From assembly GCF_003312875.1 (NCBI RefSeq), contig NZ_CP015163.1, positions 7,192,001 to 7,256,000 of the forward strand: a stretch of DNA of 64,000 nt, written 5' to 3'. How positions within the stretch are numbered: the first letter of the stretch is position 1; each line of letters starts with the position of its first letter. Position numbers and translations under genes: made by a program. The notes beneath the pieces are model-generated. The model ran no database searches and was not told the DNA's origin. It saw nothing but the letters and a program-made list of their open reading frames with translations. Shown here in pieces: positions 6,563 through 14,251 of this stretch. The DNA comes from Amycolatopsis albispora (GTDB lineage: Bacteria; Actinomycetota; Actinomycetes; Mycobacteriales; Pseudonocardiaceae).

Positions 6563-7735
6563 ATGATCGAGACCCGTCATCAGACCGAACTGCTGGCCCT
6601 CTTGCGCGACGAGGGGCCGATGTCGCGGGTGGAGCTGGGCGAGCGGCTGGAACTGCCGCGCGCGCGGGTCGCCGCGGAGGTGGCGCGGCTGGGTGAACTC
6701 GGGCTGGTCGAGGTAGCCGGTCCGTCGGCGAGCCGGGGCGGGCGGCGCTCGACGCTGCTGCGGCTGGCGGGGGATCTGCGGATCCTCGGCGTGGACGTCG
6801 GCGCGACTTCGGTTGGCGTCGCGGTCACCGACGCGGCCTGCGAAGTGCTCGGGTACACGGTCGAGGACTGCGACATCCGGCAGGGTCCGCACGCGGTGCT
6901 CGCCAGGGTGGTCGAGCTGGCGGAGAAGGTGCGCGAGGAGGCGCCGGGGCGGTTGCTCGCCGCGGGCATCGGGCTGCCGGGGCCGGTGAGCTTCGCCGAA
7001 GGCATGCCGGTGGCGCCGCCGATCATGCCCGGCTGGGACCGGTTCGCCGTGCGGGACCACCTCGGCGGGCTGCTGCACTGCCCGGTGGCGGTGGACAACG
7101 ACGTGAACGCGATGGCGCTCGGCGAGCGGCATTCGGGCGTGGCGCGCTCGCTGGACGACCTGATCTTCGTGAAGGTCGGAACGGGGATCGGCTGCGGCAT
7201 CGTGCTCGGCGGGAAGGTCTACCGCGGTGTCGCCGGTACCGCGGGGGACATCGGGCACATCCGGCTCGACGACTACGGGCCGACGTGTGCCTGCGGTGAG
7301 GTCGGCTGCCTGGAGGCGTACTTCGGCGGCTCGGCGCTCGCGCGGGACGCGCTCACGCTGGCGCGCAGCGGGCGGTCGGCGTTCCTGGCCGGGGTGCTCG
7401 CCGAGCGGGGTGAGGTGAACGCGCACGACGTCGGCCTGGCCGCGGCGTCGGGTGACTTCGGCGCGGTCAACCTGATCCGCGACGGCGGACGGCGGCTCGG
7501 GCAGGTGGTGGCCTCGCTGGTCAGCTTCATCAACCCGGGCATGGTGGTGATCGGCGGCGGGGTGGCGCAGCTGGGGCACCAGCTGCTGGCGGAGGTGCGG
7601 AGCGCGGTCTACCGGCGCTCGCTGCCGCTGGCCACCGGGAACCTGCCGATCGTGCTCTCCGAACTCGGCGACACCGCCGGCGTGATCGGCGCTGCGTGGT
7701 CCGCCGCGGACCGCGCGTTCACCCTTTCGTCCTGA
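6563..7735 (+). CDS. ROK-family transcriptional regulator / sugar kinase
   Basis: The 390-residue product starts with a winged helix-turn-helix (residues about 5-65) and continues with a ROK domain. The sugar-kinase phosphate loop is visible as DVGATSVGVAVTD. The ROK zinc motif appears as CACGEVGCLE, preceded by GDIGHIRLD, which supplies the usual His ligand. I chose ATG 6563 because AAGGGA lies 7 bases upstream; a GTG at 6533 is in frame but has no better signal. ROK proteins with an N-terminal DNA-binding domain usually repress sugar uptake genes in response to a sugar or sugar phosphate. It is divergent from the YbaB-like operon, 141 bp away. Confidence 0.9.
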   Translation: MIETRHQTELLALLRDEGPMSRVELGERLELPRARVAAEVARLGELGLVEVAGPSASRGGRRSTLLRLAGDLRILGVDVGATSVGVAVTDAACEVLGYTVEDCDIRQGPHAVLARVVELAEKVREEAPGRLLAAGIGLPGPVSFAEGMPVAPPIMPGWDRFAVRDHLGGLLHCPVAVDNDVNAMALGERHSGVARSLDDLIFVKVGTGIGCGIVLGGKVYRGVAGTAGDIGHIRLDDYGPTCACGEVGCLEAYFGGSALARDALTLARSGRSAFLAGVLAERGEVNAHDVGLAAASGDFGAVNLIRDGGRRLGQVVASLVSFINPGMVVIGGGVAQLGHQLLAEVRSAVYRRSLPLATGNLPIVLSELGDTAGVIGAAWSAADRAFTLSS

Positions 7736-7782
7736 CCCGGGCCCCGCCCACTCACCCGACCCCTCCCCGACCTGGGAATCCT

Positions 7783-7800
7783 GCTTTTGCCCGCAAAAGC
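7783..7800. repeat. Dispersed palindrome, perfect copy
   Basis: GCTTTTGCCCGCAAAAGC, extended to 9-bp arms by flanking T and A. Intergenic, shortly downstream of a ROK gene. Confidence 0.85.
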
Positions 7801-7868
7801 ATGCTGCCCAAGATCGTTACGCTTGGTGATCGTTTGCGCGTGAGGGCGTCACCGTGGGTTAGTTTCCT

Positions 7869-7886
7869 GCTTTTGCCTGCAGAAGT
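7869..7886. repeat. Dispersed palindrome copy, intergenic
   Basis: GCTTTTGCCTGCAGAAGT, one mismatch in the centre and one at the end. Confidence 0.65.
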
Positions 7887-7992
7887 TGGAAACGGCAGAG
7901 ATGTGCAAGCTTTTGGATGTTTTGAGCGAAAGTAGGTATGCGGGAGGCTGGTCTAATCGGGTGGATTGACAAAAGATGGCGTGTTCTTCACC

Positions 7993-8021
7993 TTGACGAG
8001 TGAACTTCGCCACCTTACTTT
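7993..8021 (+). promoter_or_regulatory. Candidate promoter of the second ROK gene
   Basis: TTGACG (7993-7998) and TACTTT (8016-8021) with a 17-bp spacer, 35 bp before the ATG. A further TTGACA at 7966 has no good -10. The -10 is overlapped by one arm of an inverted repeat, GCCACCTT (8009-8016) and AAGGTGGC (8048-8055), which could be an operator or hide the ribosome site. Confidence 0.35.
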
Positions 8022-8056
8022 CGCTGGCGACACTACAAAGTGAAGGCAAGGTGGCC

Positions 8057-9349
8057 ATGGGCGTGAGCGTGCAGGCTGAGCAGATCAGCCAGCGCACGGC
8101 GAACCTCGCCGGTCTCCTTCGCGCGCTCCGGCGCGGGCCGCGCTCGCGGTCGCAGCTCGCCGCCCACTCCGGTCTCTACAAGGCCACCGTCTCCAGCCTG
8201 GTCACCGAACTCGCCGACCGCGGGCTGGTCCGCCCGGCCGGGCTCCGCAACGGCGGGCACGGCAGGCCCAGCCAGCTGGTCGAACTCCGCGGCGAGGCCG
8301 CGTACGGGCTCGCGCTGCGGGTCGAGGCCGACGGGTTCTCCGCGATGACCATGGACCTCGCGGGCGTGCCGCTGGCCAGCCGCGCGAGCGTCGCCGACGT
8401 CGCCCAGCTCGGGCTCGAGCGCGGCATGGACGAACTCGCCGCGCTGGCCGAAGCCGTCTGCGCGGACCTCGACGGACCGCCGATCGGGGTCGCGGTGTCG
8501 GTTCCCGGCCTGGTCGACACCAACGCCCAGGTGCTCCGCTTCGCCCCCGCGTTGCGCTGGCGCGACGCCGGGCTCGCCGACCTCATCGCCGCGCGCCTCG
8601 GCGTCGACCTGACCGGGGTCGTCATCGAGAACGAAGCCAATCTCGGCGCCTTCGCCGAGGTGCTCGAAGGCCCTGGCGTGCGCGAGCTGTTCTACCTCAG
8701 CGGCGGCATCGGCGTCGGCGGCGGACTCGTCTCCGGCGGGGTGGTACTCCGTGGCGCACGAGGTTTTGCGGGCGAAATCGGGCACATCACCATCGATGGT
8801 GCTGGGGACGCTTGTTCCTGCGGTCGCACCGGCTGCCTCGAGACCAAGGCCGGGTTCCCCGCGCTGCTGCGGGCCGCCGCCTCCCCGCCGGACTCGCTGC
8901 ACGACCCGTCGCTCGGCGTCGACGCCAGGGTGACCGCGCTCCGCGACCGCATCCGCGACGGCGACCAGCGCGCCGCGGCCGCCGTGCACGACCTCGGCAC
9001 CGCGTTGAGCACGGCGCTGGCCACCGTGGTCGACCTGGTCGATCCCGAGGTGCTGGTGCTCGGCGGCTACTTCGCCGGACTCGCCGAGTGGCTGGTCGAG
9101 CCGATCCGGGTCGCGCTCGGCGCGCGGTCCACCGGCCCCGGCACGCGCTGCCGGGTGGTCGCCTCCACGCTCGGCACCTCCGCCGCCCTGCTCGGCGCGG
9201 CCCACCTGGCCACCGAACGCCTCTTCACCGACCCCACCCTGGCCCCGCTGCCGGTGAGCAGCTTCTGCGGGGAAAAGCCGGATTCCCCGCAGGAAGCCCA
9301 GGTCGGGGCGGTTGGGCGGGGTTCTGCGGAGAAATCGGAGGTCTCCTGA
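8057..9349 (+). CDS. ROK-family regulator of the sugar transport/ebo-like cluster
   Basis: From ATG 8057 the product is 430 residues: a helix-turn-helix domain (about residues 10-70), then a ROK domain with the zinc motif CSCGRTGCLE and the conserved GEIGH stretch. A GTG at 8000 is in frame, but it lies in the promoter region. The last 30 or so residues (from SSFCGEKP onward) do not look like ROK sequence and are encoded over two palindrome copies, so the tail appears to be an addition. The stop overlaps the start of the ABC ATPase gene (ATGA at 9349), making this the first gene of the transporter operon and its probable repressor. Confidence 0.9.
   Translation: MGVSVQAEQISQRTANLAGLLRALRRGPRSRSQLAAHSGLYKATVSSLVTELADRGLVRPAGLRNGGHGRPSQLVELRGEAAYGLALRVEADGFSAMTMDLAGVPLASRASVADVAQLGLERGMDELAALAEAVCADLDGPPIGVAVSVPGLVDTNAQVLRFAPALRWRDAGLADLIAARLGVDLTGVVIENEANLGAFAEVLEGPGVRELFYLSGGIGVGGGLVSGGVVLRGARGFAGEIGHITIDGAGDACSCGRTGCLETKAGFPALLRAAASPPDSLHDPSLGVDARVTALRDRIRDGDQRAAAAVHDLGTALSTALATVVDLVDPEVLVLGGYFAGLAEWLVEPIRVALGARSTGPGTRCRVVASTLGTSAALLGAAHLATERLFTDPTLAPLPVSSFCGEKPDSPQEAQVGAVGRGSAEKSEVS
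8762..8779. repeat. Dispersed palindrome-like sequence on a conserved ROK motif
   Basis: GGTTTTGCGGGCGAAATC encodes Gly-Phe-Ala-Gly-Glu-Ile, the conserved region before the zinc His. The TTT codon is unusual for this gene. Confidence 0.45.
9261..9278. repeat. Dispersed palindrome copy in the ROK C-terminal tail
   Basis: GCTTCTGCGGGGAAAAGC, read as Phe-Cys-Gly-Glu-Lys. A weaker copy follows at 9320-9337. Confidence 0.65.
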
Positions 9350-10860
9350 TGAACGACTCCCCGCTGCTGTCGGTGCGTGGTGTGGTCAAGGTCTTTCCCG
9401 GCGTCCGCGCGCTGGACGGGGTCGATCTCGAGGTGCTGCCCGGCGAGGTGCACTGCCTGCTCGGCCAGAACGGTGCCGGCAAGTCGACGCTGATCAAGGT
9501 GCTCGCCGCCGCGCACCATCCCGACGAGGGGGAGATCCACTGGCGCGGTGAGATGGTTTCGCCCGCAAATCCTTCCGCGGCCCTGCGGCTGGGCATCGCC
9601 ACCATGTACCAGGAGCTGGACCTGGTGCCGGGCCTGTCCGTCGCCGAGAACATCTTCCTCGGCCACGAACGCCAGCGCTTCGGCTTCACCAAGGTCACCG
9701 AGTCGCGTGCCGAGGCGCAGCGGCTGATGGCCCGCCTCGGCCACCCCGAGATCCATCCCGGCACCGAGGTCGGCAAGCTCTCGGCCGCCCACCAGCAGCT
9801 GGTTTCGATGGCCCGCGCGCTCGCCCACGACGCGCGCCTGCTGGTGATGGACGAGCCGACCGCCGCGCTCGCCGGGGAAGAGGTGGACAACCTCTTCCGC
9901 ATCGTCGAGGAGCTCACCGCCGACGGCGTCGCGATCGTCTACATCTCCCACCGCCTCGAAGAGCTGCGGCGCATCGGGCACCGCGTGACCGTGCTCAAGG
10001 ACGGCCGGACCGTGGCGCAGGGCCTCGACGCCCGCGACACCCCGACCTCCGACCTGGTCGCGTTGATGGCGGGCCGCCGCGTCGAGACGGTGTTCGGCCC
10101 GACCAGGGAACCGCGGCCGGAGGGCACGCCCGAGGTGCTGCGCGTGACCGGCCTGGCCCGGCGCGGTGAGTTCGAGCAGGTCGACTTCTCCGTGCACGCC
10201 GGGGAGGTGCTCGGCATCGCCGGGCTGGTCGGCGCCGGGCGCAGCGAACTGCTGGAAACCATCGCCGGTGCGCGCAAGGCCGATTCCGGCACGGTGTCCG
10301 TGGACGGCAAATCCGTGCGGAACGGCAGCGTGCACGCCGCGGTCCGGGCGGGCATCGGCCTTGCGCCCGAGGAGCGCAAGAGCCAGGGCCTGCTGCTCGA
10401 CCTGCCGGTGTCGCACAACGTGACGCTCGCCAGCCTGTCGCGGTACGCCAAGTTCGGCTTCACCGATCGAGCCCGCGAACTCCGCGACGCCGGTGACACG
10501 CTCAAGCGGCTGGACCTGCGCCCCGCCGACCCGCGGCGCATCGCGCGCACGCTGTCCGGCGGCAATCAGCAGAAGGCGGTGCTCGCGCGCTGGCTGGTGC
10601 GCGGCTGCCGCGTGCTGCTGCTCGACGAACCGACCAGGGGCGTGGACGTCGGCGCGCGCGCCGAGCTGTACCGCCTCATCACCGAACTGGCCGAGACCGG
10701 CGTGGCGATCGTGCTGGTCTCGAGCGAGATCCCGGAGGTACTCGGTCTGGCCGACCGGGTCCTCGTCCTCCGCGAAGGCCGGGTGCTGGCCGACCGGCAG
10801 GCGAACGAGCTCACCGAGGCCGGGGTGCTCGACCTGATCCTCGAGGGGAGTGCGGCATGA
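9349..10860 (+). CDS. Sugar ABC transporter ATP-binding protein (RbsA/XylG type)
   Basis: The 503-residue protein contains two fused nucleotide-binding domains, the plan of ribose/xylose-type (CUT2) importers. The first has a Walker A GQNGAGKST near residue 39 and a Walker B LLVMDEPTAA. The second has the degenerate P-loop GLVGAGRSE near residue 292, the signature LSGGNQQK and Walker B LLLDEPTRG. The start overlaps the ROK stop and the end overlaps the permease start (ATGA), so the three are translationally coupled. It powers uptake of a monosaccharide or related polyol through the permease encoded next; the substrate cannot be read from the sequence. Confidence 0.95.
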   Translation: MNDSPLLSVRGVVKVFPGVRALDGVDLEVLPGEVHCLLGQNGAGKSTLIKVLAAAHHPDEGEIHWRGEMVSPANPSAALRLGIATMYQELDLVPGLSVAENIFLGHERQRFGFTKVTESRAEAQRLMARLGHPEIHPGTEVGKLSAAHQQLVSMARALAHDARLLVMDEPTAALAGEEVDNLFRIVEELTADGVAIVYISHRLEELRRIGHRVTVLKDGRTVAQGLDARDTPTSDLVALMAGRRVETVFGPTREPRPEGTPEVLRVTGLARRGEFEQVDFSVHAGEVLGIAGLVGAGRSELLETIAGARKADSGTVSVDGKSVRNGSVHAAVRAGIGLAPEERKSQGLLLDLPVSHNVTLASLSRYAKFGFTDRARELRDAGDTLKRLDLRPADPRRIARTLSGGNQQKAVLARWLVRGCRVLLLDEPTRGVDVGARAELYRLITELAETGVAIVLVSSEIPEVLGLADRVLVLREGRVLADRQANELTEAGVLDLILEGSAA

Positions 10861-11882
10861 CCGAACAGACCGAATCGCGGCCGATCAACACGGAGCCCGA
10901 CCCGCCGCCCGCGGCGACCGCGGCGAAGAAGAACGGCTCCGGCTTCCCGCTCGACTTCCGGTTGATCGGCCTGACCGGGGTGCTGGTGGTGCTGTGCCTG
11001 GTCGGTTACTTCACCCGCCCGGAGGTCTTCTTCACCGAAGGCAACATCTCCACCATCCTGCGGCTCGCCGCGGCGATCGGCGTGGTCAGCGTCGGCATGA
11101 CCTTCGTGATCATCAGCGGCGGCATCGACCTGTCCGTCGGCTCGATCGTCGCGCTCTCCAGCGTCTGGCTGACCACGCTGGCCACCCAGTCCTACGGGCC
11201 GGTCGTGATGGTGGTCTGCGGGCTGGCGGTCGGCCTCGGCTGCGGGCTGATCAACGGATTGCTGGTGTCGTACGGAAAAGTCGTGCCGTTCATCGCGACA
11301 CTGGCGATGTACGCCTCGGCACGCGGGCTCGCCGAGCGGATCAGCGGCCGCAAGACCCAGGTGGTCGCCGAGACCTCGTTCCTCGACTTCTTCCGCGGGG
11401 ACATCCTCGGCATCCCGGTGCTGATCTGGATCTTCGCGCTGGTGTTCGGCGCCGGCTGGGTGGTGCTCAACCGGACCACCTTCGGCCGCCGCACCTACGC
11501 CGTCGGCGGCAACGCCGAGGCCGCGCGGCTTGCGGGCATCAACGTCAAGCGGCACACCGCACTCGTCTACGCGGTGGCCGGGCTGTGCTGCGGGGTCGCG
11601 GCGCTGATGGTGGTCGCGCGGACCACCGCCGGTGCCTCCACCAACGGCATGTTCTACGAGCTGGACGCGATCGCCGCGGTGGTCATCGGCGGCACGCTGC
11701 TCACCGGCGGCAAGGGCTCGCTGATCGGGACCCTGGTCGGCGTCCTGATCTTCACCGTGCTGTCCAACATCTTCACGCTCAACAACCTCGACACCGACAT
11801 CCAGAACATCGCCAAGGGCGTGATCATCGTGCTGGCCGTGCTCTTGCGGTTCCGCGGTCGCGGGGAACGAAGCACCACCTAG
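10857..11882 (+). CDS. Sugar ABC transporter permease (RbsC type)
   Basis: A 341-residue membrane protein with about ten hydrophobic segments and the BPD_transp_2 pattern, including GGIDLSVGSIVAL and GGTLLTGGKGSL. A hydrophilic N-terminal stretch of about 30 residues precedes the first segment. It forms the membrane channel of the importer, probably as a homodimer with the double ATPase encoded just upstream. The start overlaps the ATPase stop by 4 bp. The binding-protein gene follows 17 bp downstream, completing a standard CUT2 operon. Confidence 0.95.
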   Translation: MTEQTESRPINTEPDPPPAATAAKKNGSGFPLDFRLIGLTGVLVVLCLVGYFTRPEVFFTEGNISTILRLAAAIGVVSVGMTFVIISGGIDLSVGSIVALSSVWLTTLATQSYGPVVMVVCGLAVGLGCGLINGLLVSYGKVVPFIATLAMYASARGLAERISGRKTQVVAETSFLDFFRGDILGIPVLIWIFALVFGAGWVVLNRTTFGRRTYAVGGNAEAARLAGINVKRHTALVYAVAGLCCGVAALMVVARTTAGASTNGMFYELDAIAAVVIGGTLLTGGKGSLIGTLVGVLIFTVLSNIFTLNNLDTDIQNIAKGVIIVLAVLLRFRGRGERSTT

Positions 11883-11899
11883 TAATCAATGGAGGAGCA

Positions 11900-12958
11900 A
11901 TGACGCAGTCCTTCCTGGCCCGCCGCGGGTTCCTGCTCGGCGCGGGTGCGGTCGGCGCCGGTGTGGTGCTGGCAGGCTGTACTTCGAACGAGGCGCCGCA
12001 GGCGCAGAACGGCACGCAGCCGGTGGCGCAGGGAGCCGGTGACAACGCCCAGCCGGGCAAGATGGTCACCGTCGGCTTCTCCGCCCCCGCCGCCGACCAC
12101 GGCTGGATGGCCGCGATGACCACCAACGCGCGGGCGCAGGCGGAGAAGTTCTCCGACGTCACCTTCAAGCCCACCGAGGGCACGAACGACGTCAACCAGC
12201 AGATCGCCCAGGTGGAAACGCTGATCACGGCCAAGGTGGACGTGCTGGTCATCCTGCCGTTCGACGGCAAGGCGCTGACCGGCGTCGGCCAGCAGGCGAT
12301 GGACGCGGGCATCCCGGTGATCAACGTGGACCGCGTGTTCGACACGCCGCTCGCCTACCGCACCTGGATCGGCGGCGACAACTACCGGATGGGCGTCAAC
12401 GCGGGCAACTACATCGCCCAGCAGATGAAGGCCAAGGGCATCACCGCGCCGGTGATCGGCGAGGTGGCGGGCATCGACTCGCTGCCGCTGACCCAGGAAC
12501 GCAGCCAGGGCTTCAAGGACGCCCTCACCCGCGCCGGTTTTGCCGTCGGGCCAAGGGTTTCCGCACAGTTCACGCCGGAGTCCGGTGAGTCGCAGACGGC
12601 GAACCTGCTGCAGTCGGCGGCGAAGCTCGACGCGCTTTGGAACCACGACGACGACCAGGGCGTCGGCGTGCTCGCGGCGATCGAGAACGCCAACCGCAGC
12701 GAGTTCATCATGGTCGGCGGCGCCGGTTCGAAGAACATGATGAACCACATCAAGTCCGACGCGAACCCGGTCAAGGCCACCGTGCTCTACAGCCCGTCGA
12801 TGGCCTCCTCGGCGATCGCGCTGGCCAGGCTGCTCGGGCAGGCGAAGGGTGTCGGCGACCTCGCCGAGCACGAGATCCCCTCGGAGATCACCACCTACTC
12901 GGCCGTGGTGACCAAGGAGAACGTGGACCAGTACATGGACGTCGGCTTCGACTCGTAG
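11900..12958 (+). CDS. Sugar-binding lipoprotein of the ABC importer (Tat-exported)
   Basis: The 352-residue protein begins with a twin-arginine-like motif (ARRGFLLGAG) followed by a lipobox (LAGC), so it is probably exported folded and anchored by lipid at Cys 27 or so. The rest is a periplasmic-binding-protein type 1 fold of the RbsB class (VDVLVILPFDGKAL, GIPVINVDRVF). ATG 11900 has a strong site (GGAGGA, 11891-11896). It captures the sugar outside the membrane for the permease. It lies between the permease and an oxidoreductase gene in the same operon. Confidence 0.93.
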   Translation: MTQSFLARRGFLLGAGAVGAGVVLAGCTSNEAPQAQNGTQPVAQGAGDNAQPGKMVTVGFSAPAADHGWMAAMTTNARAQAEKFSDVTFKPTEGTNDVNQQIAQVETLITAKVDVLVILPFDGKALTGVGQQAMDAGIPVINVDRVFDTPLAYRTWIGGDNYRMGVNAGNYIAQQMKAKGITAPVIGEVAGIDSLPLTQERSQGFKDALTRAGFAVGPRVSAQFTPESGESQTANLLQSAAKLDALWNHDDDQGVGVLAAIENANRSEFIMVGGAGSKNMMNHIKSDANPVKATVLYSPSMASSAIALARLLGQAKGVGDLAEHEIPSEITTYSAVVTKENVDQYMDVGFDS

Positions 12959-12999
12959 CAGCGGTCGGCGGTCACAGCGCGGAGAACGGGGAAACAGCA

Positions 13000-14184
13000 A
13001 TGAGTTCGGCAGGCGGGGAGCGCATCGGGGTCGGCTTGGTCGGGCACGCGTTCATGGGTGCGGTGCATTCGCACGCGTGGCGCAACGTGCACCGGATCTT
13101 CGACACCCCACTGACTCCGGTGCTCGCCGCCTTGGGCGGCCGGGACGAAGCGAAAACGAAGGCGGCCGCGGCGAAGTACGGCTTCGCCGCGGTGGAAACG
13201 GACTGGCGGGACCTCGTCGCCCGTGACGACGTCGGGCTGGTGGACGTCTGCACGCCCGGTGACTCGCACGCGGCGATCGCGATCGCCGCGCTCGAAGCCG
13301 GGAAGCACGTGCTGTGCGAGAAACCGCTCGCCAACACGGTCGAAGAGGCCGAGCGGATGGCCGTCGCGGCGCGGGCGGCGGCCACCCGCGGGGTCCGGTC
13401 GATGGTGGCCTTCAACTACCGCCGGGTGCCCGCGCTGGCGCACGCCCGCAAGCTCGTCGGCGACGGCGCGCTCGGCGAGGTCCGCCACGTGCGCGCGACC
13501 TACCTGCAGGACTGGCTGTCCGACGCGGCCGCGCCGATGACCTGGCGGCTGCGCAAGGACAAGGCCGGTTCCGGTGCGCTCGGCGATCTCGGCGCGCACA
13601 TCGTGGACGCGGCGCAGTTCGTCACCGGCGAGCTGATCACCGGGGTTTCCGCGCTGACCAACACCTTCGTCAAGCACCGCCCGGACGGCAACGGCGCCCA
13701 GGGCGAGGTGACCGTGGACGACACCGCGTTGTTCCTCGCGCGGTTCACCGGCGGCGCGGTGGCCAGTTTCGAAGCCACCCGGTACGCACTGGGGCGCAAG
13801 AACGCGATGCGCCTGGAGATCAACGGCACCAAGGCCAGCATGGCGTTCGACTTCGAGTCGATGAACGAGCTGTGGTGGCACGACGGTGCCGACCCGGGCA
13901 CCGAAGCCGGGTTCCGCCGGATCCTGGTCACCGAGCCCGGCCACCGGTACCTCGAAGGCTGGTGGCCACCCGGCCACGGCCTCGGTTACGACCACACCTT
14001 CACGCACGAGGTCGCGGACTTCCTGGCCGCGATCGGCGCGGGCACCGATCCCGCCCCCAGTTTCGACGACGGCCTGCGTGTTCAGCGGGTCCTGCACGCG
14101 GTCGAGACCAGCGCCGCCGACGAGGCGCGCTGGACTCCGGTGGCCGGCACCACCGCCAGCACCGCCACGGCCGGGGGGAGGTGA
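13000..14184 (+). CDS. Gfo/Idh/MocA-family oxidoreductase
   Basis: A 394-residue NAD(P)-dependent oxidoreductase. The N-terminal Rossmann fold shows GVGLVGHAFMGAVH and the family motif CEKPLA (a Glu-Lys-Pro catalytic/nicotinamide site). The C-terminal alpha/beta domain carries GDLGAHIVDAAQF, with the usual Asp/His residues. Family members oxidise or isomerise sugars and inositols, sometimes at C3. The position between a sugar importer and a ThuA/3-keto-sugar hydrolase gene makes an imported sugar or its 3-keto form the likely substrate (inference). ATG 13000 lies 41 bp after the binding-protein stop. Confidence 0.93.
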   Translation: MSSAGGERIGVGLVGHAFMGAVHSHAWRNVHRIFDTPLTPVLAALGGRDEAKTKAAAAKYGFAAVETDWRDLVARDDVGLVDVCTPGDSHAAIAIAALEAGKHVLCEKPLANTVEEAERMAVAARAAATRGVRSMVAFNYRRVPALAHARKLVGDGALGEVRHVRATYLQDWLSDAAAPMTWRLRKDKAGSGALGDLGAHIVDAAQFVTGELITGVSALTNTFVKHRPDGNGAQGEVTVDDTALFLARFTGGAVASFEATRYALGRKNAMRLEINGTKASMAFDFESMNELWWHDGADPGTEAGFRRILVTEPGHRYLEGWWPPGHGLGYDHTFTHEVADFLAAIGAGTDPAPSFDDGLRVQRVLHAVETSAADEARWTPVAGTTASTATAGGR

Positions 14185-14251
14185 CCCCAGCCCTTTTCGT
14201 TCGGTCTCCTCGCTCCTACCGCTGCCACCCAAGGAAGTGTGTGTATTCGTC

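Larger units (their letters stand above)
7736..8056. other. 321-bp intergenic region between two ROK genes
   Basis: Contains two copies of the dispersed palindrome, the likely promoter of the second ROK gene and an 8-bp inverted repeat around the start region. The first palindrome lies about 50 bp after the stop of the upstream gene and may act as its terminator. Confidence 0.6.

Noticed and set aside
8000..8056. GTG start at 8000 for the second ROK gene
   Set aside because: The segment overlaps the best promoter candidate and encodes no ROK-like sequence.
9067..10416. Long minus-strand frame over the ABC ATPase gene
   Set aside because: Antisense artefact; the plus strand contains both Walker motifs and the ABC signature.
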